This document shows positions 1-9,700 of a stretch of DNA of 35,341 nt, one piece after another. The stretch's first letter is position 1. Each line of letters begins with the position of its first letter. Source of the stretch: Bacillota bacterium (lineage in GTDB: Bacteria; Bacillota; Clostridia; Clostridiales; Clostridiaceae); the NCBI GenBank assembly GCA_021781655.1, contig JAJXWJ010000032.1, forward strand, positions 1 through 35,341, written 5' to 3'. The notes under the pieces are model-generated. The model was not told the origin of the DNA, made no database searches, and saw only the letters and a list, made by a program, of their open reading frames with translations. The position numbers and the translations under genes are program-made.

Positions 1-118
1 TAAAAAATTTTTTTAAAAAGGTCTTTTTGTCATGCACATTTCTATAATTAGTTGATTCAAATGGTTTTGAAACCCTAATAGCTGCTATTGCAGCTCTATG
101 AGAATCATTATTAATCGA
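1..118 (-). pseudogene. Unrecognised coding fragment at the window edge
   Basis: Reading leftward from 118 there is an open frame that continues past the window edge. It encodes a basic stretch containing HRAAIAAIRVSKPFES followed by YRNVHDKKTFLKKF. The composition looks protein-like, but an in-frame TAG lies at 119-121 and there is no ATG, GTG or TTG with a ribosome binding site at its head. It is therefore either the remnant of a longer gene or a chance frame. I do not recognise the family. Confidence 0.3.
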
Positions 119-183
119 CTATACTAAATTTATAACTAAATTATAACAATCCTTTATACTTCTATGCAATTACATAAAATAAT

Positions 184-226
184 AAAAAGCGAATCACAAG
201 AATAATTTTCTTGCGGTTCGCTTTTT
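184..226 (-). terminator. Rho-independent terminator of the ABC exporter operon
   Basis: Arms 184-202 and 208-226 pair over about 19 positions with one mismatch and one G-U, around a 5-nt loop. Read leftward, the stem ends in a T-run. It lies 12 nt past the stop of the downstream ABC gene. The outer arm carries GGTTCGCTTTTT, which recurs in the nifK-nifE gap. Confidence 0.85.
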
Positions 227-238
227 GATACTCTTTTA

Positions 239-2110
239 CTAGCTTGCTTCAACTTCATCAAATTGGCTATTATAAAGATTTGCGTATACTCCATTTTTAA
301 GAAGTAATTCTTCATGATTGCCTTGTTCAACTATATCTCCATGCTGCATAACAAGTATTAAATCTGCATCACGAATAGTTGATAGACGATGAGCTATTAT
401 AAAGCTTGTTCTGTTCTTCATAAGATTATTCATAGCTTTTTGAATTTGAACTTCAGTTCTTGTATCAACAGAGCTAGTGGCTTCATCTAGAATTAATATT
501 CTAGGATCTGCAAGAATTGCTCTAGCTATAGTTATAAGCTGTTTTTGTCCTTGAGACACATTGCTTGCTTCTTCATTTAAAATCATGTTATATCCATCTG
601 GTAAAGTGTGTACAAAACTATCAACATGGGCTGCTTTTGCTGCTGCTATTACTTCTTCATCAGTTGCGTCAAGACGTCCATATCTTATGTTTTCCATAAT
701 GCTTCCATTATATAACCAAGTATCTTGTAATACCATTCCAAACATTTTACGTAAGTCTGCACGAGTAAAATCTTTGATATCATGTCCATCTACCAATATT
801 TTACCTGCATTTACGTCATAGAAACGCATCAAAAGCTTAACCATAGTTGTTTTACCAGCACCAGTTGGTCCAACAATTGCAACCTTTTGACCTGATTTAA
901 TTTTAGATGAAAAGTCATTTATAATAATCTTATCTGGATTGTAACCAAAATGAACATCTTCAAAATCAACATTTCCTTTAACTTCTTGTAGCTTAACTGG
1001 GCTCTCAGTTTCAGAAACTTCTTCATCCTCATCTAAAAATTCAAATACACGTTCTGCAGCTGCTGCTGTTTGTTGAAATATATTTGAAATATTTGCAAGC
1101 TGAGCAATAGGCTGAGTAAAGGATCTAACATACTGTATAAAGGCTTGAATATCTCCTACTGTTATTTTGTTATTAACTACAAGATAGCCACCTAATATAC
1201 ATATTACAACATATCCTAAATTACCTATAAAGTTCATTATTGGCATCATTAGTCCTGATAAAAATTGGGAAACCCATGCTACTCCAAATAATTTATTATT
1301 GTATTCATCAAATTTTTCAATACTTTTTTCTTCCCCATTGAAGGCTTTCATTACAACGTGACCGCCATACATTTCTTCTGCATGACCACTTAAATGTCCC
1401 AAAAATACTTGTTGCTCTTTAAAAAATCTTTGAGACTGCTTAATAACTAATATAATAAGCGCCATAGATATAGGGATTATTGCCAATGCAACTAACGTCA
1501 TCTGCCAGCTAATTGTTAACATCATTACAAGTACACCAACAACCGTAGTAGCAGAAGTTATAATTTGAGTCAAACTTTGGTTTAACGTCTGGCTCACTGT
1601 ATCTACATCATTAGTTACACGAGATAATACTTCACCATGATTTGTTCCATCAAAATATTTTAACGGCATTCTATTGATTTTTTCAGCAATTTCTCTTCTA
1701 AAACGATAGCTTACCTTCATTGCTACACCAGACATTATAAATCCTTGAATATAACCAAATACTGCACTTAAAATATATAAGCCTAAAAGTTCTGCGATTA
1801 TTTGACCTATATAGTTGAAGTCTACTCCTTTTCCTGTGCCAGCGATTTTATTCATTACCCCTTCAAAAAGTGTAGTTGTAGCATTTCCTAAAATCTTAGG
1901 TCCTACTATTGAAAAAACAGCACTAGCAGCAGCAAATATAATTACTACAACTATTGATATTTTATATGCACCTAAATATTTGAGCAGCTTTTTCATTGTT
2001 CCTTTGAAGTCGTTAGCTTTTTCGCCTCCGCCAGCCATGGCACCGCCGCCCATTGGTCCGCCCATTGGTCTTCCTCCTTGAGGCTTTGTTCCACGATTAT
2101 GCTCACTCAT
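239..2110 (-). CDS. ABC exporter half-transporter, canonical ATPase subunit
   Basis: 623 aa: an N-terminal six-helix exporter membrane domain, then a nucleotide-binding domain. The tail before the first helix is rich in Gly, Met and Pro. Visible motifs are Walker A GPTGAGKTT, Walker B ILILDEATSSVD with the catalytic Glu, and an H-switch IIAHRLST. The signature motif is altered to VSQGQ. It overlaps the upstream ABC gene by 4 nt (ATGA), so the two are translationally coupled and should form a heterodimer. In such pairs (BmrCD, TM287/288) one ATP site is catalytic and the other degenerate. This subunit supplies the catalytic Walker motifs, and its odd signature belongs to the degenerate site. 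The neighbouring MarR gene suggests inducible export of a toxic compound, but the substrate cannot be told from sequence. Confidence 0.92.
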   Translation of the reverse strand: MSEHNRGTKPQGGRPMGGPMGGGAMAGGGEKANDFKGTMKKLLKYLGAYKISIVVVIIFAAASAVFSIVGPKILGNATTTLFEGVMNKIAGTGKGVDFNYIGQIIAELLGLYILSAVFGYIQGFIMSGVAMKVSYRFRREIAEKINRMPLKYFDGTNHGEVLSRVTNDVDTVSQTLNQSLTQIITSATTVVGVLVMMLTISWQMTLVALAIIPISMALIILVIKQSQRFFKEQQVFLGHLSGHAEEMYGGHVVMKAFNGEEKSIEKFDEYNNKLFGVAWVSQFLSGLMMPIMNFIGNLGYVVICILGGYLVVNNKITVGDIQAFIQYVRSFTQPIAQLANISNIFQQTAAAAERVFEFLDEDEEVSETESPVKLQEVKGNVDFEDVHFGYNPDKIIINDFSSKIKSGQKVAIVGPTGAGKTTMVKLLMRFYDVNAGKILVDGHDIKDFTRADLRKMFGMVLQDTWLYNGSIMENIRYGRLDATDEEVIAAAKAAHVDSFVHTLPDGYNMILNEEASNVSQGQKQLITIARAILADPRILILDEATSSVDTRTEVQIQKAMNNLMKNRTSFIIAHRLSTIRDADLILVMQHGDIVEQGNHEELLLKNGVYANLYNSQFDEVEAS

Positions 2111-4332
2111 GCTAATTCCTCCTTTGATAATTGTGATAATGCTATTTCTTTGTAAGTTTCACAATTTTCCATAAGTTCTTCATGGGTTCCTTTTCCAACA
2201 ATTTTACCCTCATCAAGAACTAATATTTGTTCAGCATTCATTATAGTTGAAATACGCTGTGCAACAATAATAACAGTACTATTTTCAGTTTCGCTCTTAA
2301 GCGCTTTTCTTAATTTAGCATCCGTCTTAAAGTCTAAGGCTGAGAAACTGTCGTCAAATATGAATATTTCAGGTTTCTTTACAAGTGCACGAGCAATAGA
2401 TAATCTTTGCTTTTGTCCTCCCGATACATTTCCACCACCTTGAGCAATTTCAGTTTGGTAGCCTTCTGGTTTTTCACTTATAAATTCCATTGCCTGTGCT
2501 ATTTCAGAAGCTTTATTTAAATCTTCTTCACTGGCATTTTCATTTGCATATTTTAAATTAGATTCAATAGTACCTTTAAATAAAGAGCCTTTTTGAGGTA
2601 TATATCCTATTTTATCCCTTAATTCATGTTGAGTTACATCTTTTATGTTTACTCCATCAATTAAAATTTCTCCACCTGTTATATCATAAAAACGTGGAAT
2701 CAAATTAATTAAAGTAGTTTTTCCAGAACCAGTTGATCCAATAATTGCTGTTGTTTCTCCTGGTTTTGCAGTAAAGGTTACATTTTTAATTGCATCTTCA
2801 TCTGCTGAATCATACCTAAAACATACATTTTTAAATTCAACAGTAGAGTTAAACTTGTCGTTGAACTTTTTAGGTTTTTTAGGATCTAAAATAGTTAAAT
2901 CTGTATCTATAACTTCTATAACTCTCACTGCAGATACCGATGCTCTAGGTATAAATATAAACATCATTGAAAGCATTAAGAAAGCAAATATGATTTGCAT
3001 AGCATATTGCATAAATGCCATCATATCTCCAACCTGCATACTGGATTCTGATATTTTATGGGCACCAACCCAAACAACTAAAAGCATAGTTCCATTCATA
3101 ATAAACATCATTGCTGGCATTAAAACTGACATCAATCTGCTTACGAAAAGATTCGTTGAAGTTAAATCATTATTAGCCTTATCAAATCTATTTTCCTCGA
3201 AATTTTGAGTATTAAACGCTCTAATTACCATCATTCCGGAAAGATTTTCACGAGTAACTAAGTTTAATTTATCTATAAGCTTTTGTATAGACTTAAACTT
3301 AGGAATAGCAACTGCAAACACCGATAGCATTAAACCTAGCAAGAGCACTACTGCTAAAGCTATTATCCATGACATAGAGGTGCTTTTACCAAGTGCTTTA
3401 ATTACACCACCAACACCTAGAATAGGTGCATAAATAACCATTCTAATTATCATTACAATAACATTTTGAATTTGGGTTATATCATTTGTCGTTCTAGTTA
3501 ATAAAGATGCTGTTGAAAATTTATCGAATTCATTATTAGAAAATTTCTCAACTCTTTTAAATAAATCACTACGTAAATTTTTAGACATTCCTGCTGCAAC
3601 TCTTGATGCTAAAAGCGATACTGTAATTGTTGCAATTGCGCTTCCTAATGCTAATGCAAGCATCAAAAAACCTGTTTTAAAAATGTAATCACTTTGAATT
3701 TTATTTGTATTCATTCCAAGCGCTGCGTACTCATTCTTTATCAAGCCTGCTGCTGCTTGAGTAATCATACTGTCACCTAAAGCAGTAAATTTATTGTTTA
3801 TGCTATTACTAATTTTTGAAATTTCACTTTGAGGCAATTTTGTGAATAATGCAAATAAGTCCGTTTTTGCTGGAATCATCTGTCCATTTAAATTTATAAA
3901 TCCATTTTTTGCTGTGGACTTCATTTTATTGATGCCATCAACAGTTAAAAACGCTTTTCCCATTATAGGATTAAGCTTATTTGTTTCTGTAGTGCTAATG
4001 CTATTCAAAACATATATTGGTTCCTTACTTAAATCTGGATATTTGCTTAAATATTTATTATAATCCGAGCTATTTTTATTTATAAGAGTATAATCCTTTA
4101 AAACCTCAGTCTTATTTGAAGAACTCATAAAAATAGTCATTTTATCCATTTGGCTAGCCCTTACTGCTTCTGGAACTGCTGTTTCAACACCATTTTGTTG
4201 TATACCTACATTTACTATATTAGACATATAATCCGGCAATGACAAATCGCAAAATGCCTGACCAAATAGTATTACTATGCAAAGGATAATCACTCCAATA
4301 AATGGTTTGAAATATCTTCCTAATTTAAACAT
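2107..4332 (-). CDS. ABC exporter half-transporter, degenerate ATPase subunit
   Basis: 741 aa, about 120-150 residues longer than a usual half-transporter. The extra length is a hydrophilic stretch (about residues 35-215) between the first and second membrane helices, which should face outside the cell. The ATPase domain has Walker A GSTGSGKTT and a normal signature VSGGQKQR. Its Walker B, however, reads IFIFDDSFSALD, with Asp in place of the catalytic Glu, and the H-switch His is Gln (IVAQRIST). These are hallmarks of the non-hydrolysing partner in a heterodimeric exporter, complementary to the overlapping downstream gene. It is the second gene of the marR-ABC-ABC operon, with 14 nt between it and marR. 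Start: ATG at 4330-4332. Confidence 0.92.
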   Translation of the reverse strand: MFKLGRYFKPFIGVIILCIVILFGQAFCDLSLPDYMSNIVNVGIQQNGVETAVPEAVRASQMDKMTIFMSSSNKTEVLKDYTLINKNSSDYNKYLSKYPDLSKEPIYVLNSISTTETNKLNPIMGKAFLTVDGINKMKSTAKNGFINLNGQMIPAKTDLFALFTKLPQSEISKISNSINNKFTALGDSMITQAAAGLIKNEYAALGMNTNKIQSDYIFKTGFLMLALALGSAIATITVSLLASRVAAGMSKNLRSDLFKRVEKFSNNEFDKFSTASLLTRTTNDITQIQNVIVMIIRMVIYAPILGVGGVIKALGKSTSMSWIIALAVVLLLGLMLSVFAVAIPKFKSIQKLIDKLNLVTRENLSGMMVIRAFNTQNFEENRFDKANNDLTSTNLFVSRLMSVLMPAMMFIMNGTMLLVVWVGAHKISESSMQVGDMMAFMQYAMQIIFAFLMLSMMFIFIPRASVSAVRVIEVIDTDLTILDPKKPKKFNDKFNSTVEFKNVCFRYDSADEDAIKNVTFTAKPGETTAIIGSTGSGKTTLINLIPRFYDITGGEILIDGVNIKDVTQHELRDKIGYIPQKGSLFKGTIESNLKYANENASEEDLNKASEIAQAMEFISEKPEGYQTEIAQGGGNVSGGQKQRLSIARALVKKPEIFIFDDSFSALDFKTDAKLRKALKSETENSTVIIVAQRISTIMNAEQILVLDEGKIVGKGTHEELMENCETYKEIALSQLSKEELA

Positions 4333-4346
4333 TATACTGTCAACTC

Positions 4347-4790
4347 CTATTCTATACTTTTTCTGCTAAGTACCATTTCCAAGGTTTTAAGTCCATTTAA
4401 AATGACTTCTTTTTCCTCTTCTGTTGCTTTTGAAATTTTGCTTCCTATATTTTTTTCCATTTCATTAAATCTGTCTTTTGCTTCACTTCTAAATTCGTCA
4501 GAAATTTTAACATATACTACTCTTCTATCTTCGTCACTTCTAACTCTTTCAACAATATTTTGCTTTTCCAATCTGTCAATAATGCCAGATACTGTGCTGT
4601 TTGTTAAGCAAAGCCTTTCACTTAAATCACTAATCTTCATTTTTTCTGTATGCATCAATATTCCAATTAACATTCCTTGTGGCCCAGTTAAATTGCTATC
4701 TTTAAAATGATCCTGTGATGAATGTCTAATACTCATCATGATTTTTTTTAAATCTCTCATAACTTCAATGCCATATGCATAATCATCCAT
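4347..4790 (-). CDS. MarR-family transcriptional regulator
   Basis: 147 aa, the usual MarR length. The winged helix is visible: a recognition-helix region LCLTNSTVSGIIDRLEKQNIV, then the wing segment VRSDEDRRVVYVKIS, with the D-R-R typical of MarR wings. It is the first gene of an operon with two ABC exporter subunits. The promoter ahead of it (4876-4904) overlaps an inverted repeat, so it probably represses itself and the exporter until a ligand binds. The ligand is unknown. Confidence 0.9.
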   Translation of the reverse strand: MDDYAYGIEVMRDLKKIMMSIRHSSQDHFKDSNLTGPQGMLIGILMHTEKMKISDLSERLCLTNSTVSGIIDRLEKQNIVERVRSDEDRRVVYVKISDEFRSEAKDRFNEMEKNIGSKISKATEEEKEVILNGLKTLEMVLSRKSIE

Positions 4791-4841
4791 TTATCAACTC
4801 TCCCTTTCTAATTTATTTCGCATTGAAATGTTTTGCGTAAG

Positions 4842-4893
4842 AATATTTCGTATATAAATATTTCGTATACAAAATATATTACACGAAATATTT
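4842..4893. promoter_or_regulatory. Putative MarR operator, three half-sites
   Basis: AATATTTCGT occurs at 4842-4851 and again within AAATATTTCGT at 4856-4866. Its exact inverse ACGAAATATTT lies at 4883-4893. The outer pair is a perfect 11-bp inverted repeat with a 16-nt spacer that covers the -10 box of the marR promoter. That placement fits repression by the MarR protein encoded just downstream. Confidence 0.6.
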
Positions 4894-4904
4894 TATATTG
4901 TCAA
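4876..4904 (-). promoter_or_regulatory. Promoter of the marR-ABC operon
   Basis: Reading leftward, TTGACA (4899-4904) and TAATAT (4876-4881) are separated by exactly 17 nt. This is a near-consensus sigma-A promoter, and its -10 lies inside the putative operator. Confidence 0.75.
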
Positions 4905-4956
4905 CTTTATTTTTAGAAATATTTATTCATATAATATTAATATTTAAAACACAAAA

Positions 4957-4988
4957 AACCCCCTAAAGAGTTTATTCTTTAAGGGGTT
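4957..4988 (-). terminator. Terminator of the cold-shock gene
   Basis: Arms around 4957-4970 and 4975-4988 (AACCCC...GGGGTT with an A/T-rich inner stem) form a hairpin. Read leftward it is followed by TTTTTTGTG. It lies 12 nt beyond the stop of the cold-shock gene. Confidence 0.85.
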
Positions 4989-5000
4989 AAACAGTTCAAA

Positions 5001-5198
5001 TTAAGCTTTAGTTATGTTAGATGCTTGTGGTCCTTTTGGTCCTTCAACTACTTCATAAGTAACTTTTTGACCTTCTTCTAATGTTTTGTAACCATCTGCA
5101 TTTATTTGTGAGAAGTGAGCGAAAACGTCATTTCCATCTTCTCCTGTAATAAATCCAAATCCTTTTTCTCCATTAAACCATTTTACTGTACCATTCAT
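5001..5198 (-). CDS. Cold-shock protein, CspA family
   Basis: 65 aa, a single cold-shock domain covering the whole protein. RNP1 is KGFGFI and RNP2 is VFAHF. The start [15 protein letters not shown] is typical of the family. It binds single-stranded RNA and DNA and acts as an RNA chaperone in the cytoplasm. A GGAGG lies about 10 nt ahead of the ATG. The gene is monocistronic, with its own terminator. A long untranslated leader of roughly 130 nt is likely if the candidate promoter near 5335-5361 is real, as is common for csp genes. Confidence 0.95.
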   Translation of the reverse strand: MNGTVKWFNGEKGFGFITGEDGNDVFAHFSQINADGYKTLEEGQKVTYEVVEGPKGPQASNITKA

Positions 5199-5332
5199 GT
5201 ATGTGTACCTCCGAAATTTTATTCCCTTAAACTCCTTTTAATAATCCACAACAAAATTTCGACATTATAATACTATAACTAATTGAAATATAACTGTGTA
5301 AACTTATTAATCTTTCATTTAAGCTAGTTATA

Positions 5333-5361
5333 ATTGTAACATCAAATAATCTATAAATCAA
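5333..5361 (-). promoter_or_regulatory. Candidate promoter of the cold-shock gene
   Basis: Reading leftward, TTGATT (5356-5361) and TACAAT (5333-5338) are 17 nt apart. It would give a leader of about 130 nt. The 5199-5440 stretch is AT-rich and holds no convincing gene. Matches in such sequence can be chance. Confidence 0.4.
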
Positions 5362-5440
5362 GTTATTTTGAACTTTATAAACACCATTGAAGTTAATAAT
5401 TTGTAACAATTTGTTTTAAGGCTAGTATAACATTAATATT

Positions 5441-5998
5441 TTAACCTAAATATTTTTTTTCTAGGCTTTCTAAAAGCATAATATAATTATGTTGAACTTG
5501 CTTTTCTTCTTCTTCTTTTTCAAAAGCTTCACACTGTATATTAATTGTATTTAATGTCTCTTTGGATAGTTTTCTTTGAGCAAAGGTATATACTGTATTA
5601 TCTTCTTTGTTAATGTGCCTAGTCAATAAATGAGTGTAAGACACAGCATTTGATATTACATCGATTTTTGCTTCATCATCTCCATTTTTAACTTTTATTA
5701 ATGCTTCTTCTAGATCTCTCATAAAAAGACGTCCAAGATCGTGTTCAACATGCATTCCATATTTCACTAAAACCTCTGCAACATCTCCTATTTCATCAAC
5801 CATTTTAGTGAAAAGCAGCTTTTCTTCTTTTCCATGATGATGATTGTCAGCATAATTTCTAACAAAATCTATAATGGCAAAAAAGTCATCAAAGTTAATA
5901 TTTTCTCCTTTTACTATTCCATAGCTTGCTTTTCTTATTACAAGAAGCATTCTCTTAATATATTTATGCTCTTCAACCATTAATTTTATACCATCCAT
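5441..5998 (-). CDS. Hemerythrin-like HHE-domain protein
   Basis: 185 aa. Candidate di-iron ligands are spaced as in the hemerythrin HHE fold: H11 in EEHKYIKR, the HHHGKEE block at 53-59 (His plus E58), H83/H86 in GMHVEHD, and H128 with E132 in RHINKED. The C-terminus is Glu- and Lys-rich and probably helical. Members of the family bind O2, NO or iron, or repair Fe-S centres. In an anaerobe a role in sensing or scavenging oxygen is plausible, but this is inference. The gene starts 2 nt after the stop of the upstream gene, and its AGGAGGAATT ribosome binding site lies inside that gene's end. The two are therefore co-expressed. Confidence 0.88.
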   Translation of the reverse strand: MDGIKLMVEEHKYIKRMLLVIRKASYGIVKGENINFDDFFAIIDFVRNYADNHHHGKEEKLLFTKMVDEIGDVAEVLVKYGMHVEHDLGRLFMRDLEEALIKVKNGDDEAKIDVISNAVSYTHLLTRHINKEDNTVYTFAQRKLSKETLNTINIQCEAFEKEEEEKQVQHNYIMLLESLEKKYLG

Positions 5999-6000
5999 TT

Positions 6001-6627
6001 TTAATTCCTCCTAATCGTATTTGTACCATCCTCTGTTCTTTGGTAATCTAAAGCTTCTCCACTGGCAGCTAAAAAGCCTTTTATCCATGCATCTCTAAGC
6101 CTATAATAAATTTCAACATCTCCGCCTGCTTTTTCAAAGAAAACTTTATGAAGGCAAATTCTTCTTTCCCAAACCAATTCTTTCTCATCGCTTTTTACAA
6201 CTTCATTTACCATGTCGCAAGGCATTCCATCTATCATATAATCAAATATAAGGTTGTAATAATCTTCTAATGAATAGTTTGATTTTTCTAAGCCATTCAT
6301 CATACTAGCACCACTATTTTTAAATATTTGTTCCATTTCTTCGATTTTAACTACTTGACTATTAATTAGTTTTGTAACATCGTATGCTAATCTACCTTCT
6401 ACACTGTCAATTCTACTTTTTAACCAACCGTGTATATTTCCATGATCAATTACATCTTGAAGTTCACCTAACACTCTATCACCATAAATTTTTATACTTT
6501 CTTCTTTTAATGTCTCAACATCAAAATTTTTATTTTTTGCAATTTCTAATATTTGCTCCAATAAATTTTCATGTAATTGTATTTTATTATATAACCAATA
6601 ATGAATCTTTCCTAAAAATGCACTCAT
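6001..6627 (-). CDS. Conserved-looking protein of unknown function paired with hemerythrin
   Basis: 208 aa if started at the ATG at 6625-6627, which has AAAGGAG about 10 nt upstream. A GTG further out (6654) lacks this. I do not recognise the family. It is soluble and mostly helical by composition. It has a distinctive N-terminus MSAFLGKIHYWLYNKI, a GNIHGWL motif in the middle, and several His and Cys that could bind metal or haem. It is translationally linked to the hemerythrin-like gene, which hints at a shared role with oxygen, NO or iron. There is no signal peptide or membrane helix. Confidence 0.7.
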   Translation of the reverse strand: MSAFLGKIHYWLYNKIQLHENLLEQILEIAKNKNFDVETLKEESIKIYGDRVLGELQDVIDHGNIHGWLKSRIDSVEGRLAYDVTKLINSQVVKIEEMEQIFKNSGASMMNGLEKSNYSLEDYYNLIFDYMIDGMPCDMVNEVVKSDEKELVWERRICLHKVFFEKAGGDVEIYYRLRDAWIKGFLAASGEALDYQRTEDGTNTIRRN

Positions 6628-6722
6628 AATTTTATTCTCCTTTTCTATTTCCACTTTAACTATATTTTAAACCAATATAAATTATAGTTCGGTATCATAG
6701 GTTACGCTAATTGTGTTAAAAA

Positions 6723-9700
6723 TTAATTTCGAAACAGATTTAAAATTTCATCATCTTTTAAACTTATTAATCCATTATTTCCATACAGTTCATCATCTAA
6801 TATGCTTTCAATAAGCTTTTTCTTTTCTTTTTGAAGAGAAATTATTTTTTCCTCTATCGTATCTTTTGCAATAATTTTTATAACTTCTACTACCTTTTCC
6901 TGTCCAATTCTATGTGCTCTATCCGTAGCTTGATCCTCTACTGCAGGATTCCACCAAGGATCAAAATGGATTACTATGTCTGCAGAAGTTAAGTTTAAGC
7001 CCGTTCCACCTGCTTTCAAGCTTATCAAAAAGACCTTATTATCTCCTTCATTAAAATCATTTACCATTTGCATTCTCTTTTCGGAAGGAATAGTTCCATC
7101 AAGATAGCTATATTTTACACCTTCTAATTTTAAACGTTCCCCAATATTTTTTAAAACAGATGTAAACTGTGAAAAAACAAGAATTTTATGTCCTTCTTCA
7201 ATACTTTCGTTAAGTAACTCAAGCAAGGCATCTATCTTCGAGCTTTTACCATTATAATTTTCCATTACTACTGATGGATCAAGGCAAAGCTGTCTTAACT
7301 TTGTTATATATACTAAAATTTCTATTCTGCTCTTTGCAAATTCATCATCTTCTACCTTTTTTTCTATTATATCCATTACATATTTTGCATAGGTTCCGTA
7401 TACTTTCTTTTCCTCATTAGTTAGACTAACAAAAATCGTATTTTCTATTTTATCTGGTAATTCTTTTATTACATCTTTTTTCTTTCTTCTTAAAATAAAT
7501 GGTTTTATTAGTCTATTTAAATCTTCTATAACTACAGGGTCTTCCTTTAACTGTTTATGATATCTAACACTAAATCTCTTCTCATCATATAAATACCCAG
7601 GCATTATAAAGTCAAATATAGACCACAACTCCATAAGTGAATTTTCTATGGGCGTTCCTGTTAGTGCAAATTTTCTTTTGCTTTCAATTTCTTTAACTGC
7701 TTTTGCATTTTGTGAATGAGAATTTTTTATATTTTGAGCTTCATCTAAAATAAAATAATCAAATTCAATTTTTTTATAAATTTCTATATCTAACTTCAAT
7801 AAATTATATGTGGTAATCAATACATCATAATTTGTAATAGTACCTAGTTGATTTACCCTTTCATTTTTAGAGCCATTTACAATTTGAACCTTTATGCTTG
7901 GTGCAAATTTTTCAAACTCCTTTGCCCAATTGTACACTAAAGATGTTGGTACTACTATTAATGTTTTACTTTCTTTATTTGAAAGCAAAAAAGCGATAGT
8001 TTGCAAGGTTTTTCCGAGACCCATTTCATCTCCAAGTATACCTCCAAAGCCAAGATAATCTAAAGTCTTAAACCAATTAACCCCAATCTTTTGATAATTC
8101 CTTAAACTTACTAGCTGATTGTTTTCTTCATTAAATTCTAAACTATGTATGTTCTTAATTTTTTCTTTAACAGTTTCAAGCTCATTTTTGCCTTTTATAT
8201 ATCTCATGTTATTTTCTTCAATATACTCATCAATATACATACTTTTATTTTTAGGGATATTAATGCTATTATCTTTAATTTCCTTTTCAGAAACTGCATC
8301 CACAAGCTTTAATAATTTTTTTAATTCCAACTGTTCAAGATCTAAAAACTCTCCATTTTCTAGCTTGTAATACTTCAAATTATCCCTAAAGGCTCTTAAT
8401 ATATTCGTAGTTTCGTAATCATTAACATTATCGATTTTGAAGGCAAATTCAAAATAATCATATTTTCCTGCCCTAATTTCTGCGCTAATATTATTTGACC
8501 CTAAAGACTTAATGCCTTTAAAGTTTTCCGAATAAAATACCTCTCCAAACTTATGCAGTTTTTCAATTTCAGTTTTGAAAAATCTAAAAATAAAATCATC
8601 CTCGCCATCTAAATAAAACTTGTTATTTACTTTCAAAAATCCTAATACCGTTAAAAGTGCTAATACCTTTTCTTCTGTTTTTTCTCTATAAACTATTTTT
8701 TCATTACAATCTTCAAATATGTTAAATTCATATTCACCATATTTTACTTTTGTAATTAATAAAATTTTATCTCCATCCTTGTCAAAATAAAATTTAAACT
8801 CACAATTTTCTTTAACTATCTTTTCTAATATGTTTTGAGAAAGCGTTAATTTAGAAGATAAGTAATTAAGTCTTGGAATCAATTTTCTAAGAAGCTTATT
8901 TTCCAAGCTATTATTAAAGGTAACAACCTTACCTGAATCTAAAGCTGTAATATAAGGCTCTATTTTTTCTAAATATGGGTCATCTGGCATATATATTTCC
9001 GTTCCATAAAAAAACACATTGTTTTCTGAGCCTAACAAAATAGGCATCCCATAAGGTGCTTTTAATACATATTCATTTTTTATTAATTTTAAGTCAAATT
9101 CAATTGGAGGTCTTTCTTCTAAAACTTCAGTTTCAAAAATTCTAGATAAAAATCCTTTAGCTAAAAACACCCTATGATTTTTTATTACTTTAAAAAATTG
9201 TTTCACTAAATATTCTGGAATATTTAGCTGTTTCCCATCGATAATTGGCTTGCTCTTCCTAGAAGAAAAACCTCCTTCTATTTTTTTTATCAAATGAATA
9301 AAATCTATAAGTGTTTTATCCTTCATTGATAATTTTTGTTCCTTCATATTTAAAATAAAATTTTTACCATAATTAATAGCTATATCGTTATCTATGGCTA
9401 ATAAAAAGTGGTTAATATCTTTTACAATGTAAAGACTGTTAGAATTCATTTCTTTTATACCTATTTTGAATTCTGCCGAAATATTATGGTCCCAAAAATT
9501 TCTGTTTATATATACATCAATTTTTATCTCTGCTTTATTAGCATCTTCTCCAATTAACAAATTTAAAAGCTTTTCTCCCGTTTTACTTTTAGATATATCA
9601 TTCTTATTATTTTCATAAAAAAACGGTAACTTTTCAATTTGTTCTATAGACTTATAAAAGGCAGCACAAATATGTTTGCAGGCATAATTTTCTTTTTTTA

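Noticed and set aside
5227-5409. A 60-codon leftward open frame ahead of the cold-shock gene
   Set aside because: It lies in the likely long leader of the cold-shock gene, has no ribosome binding site and no family-like sequence.
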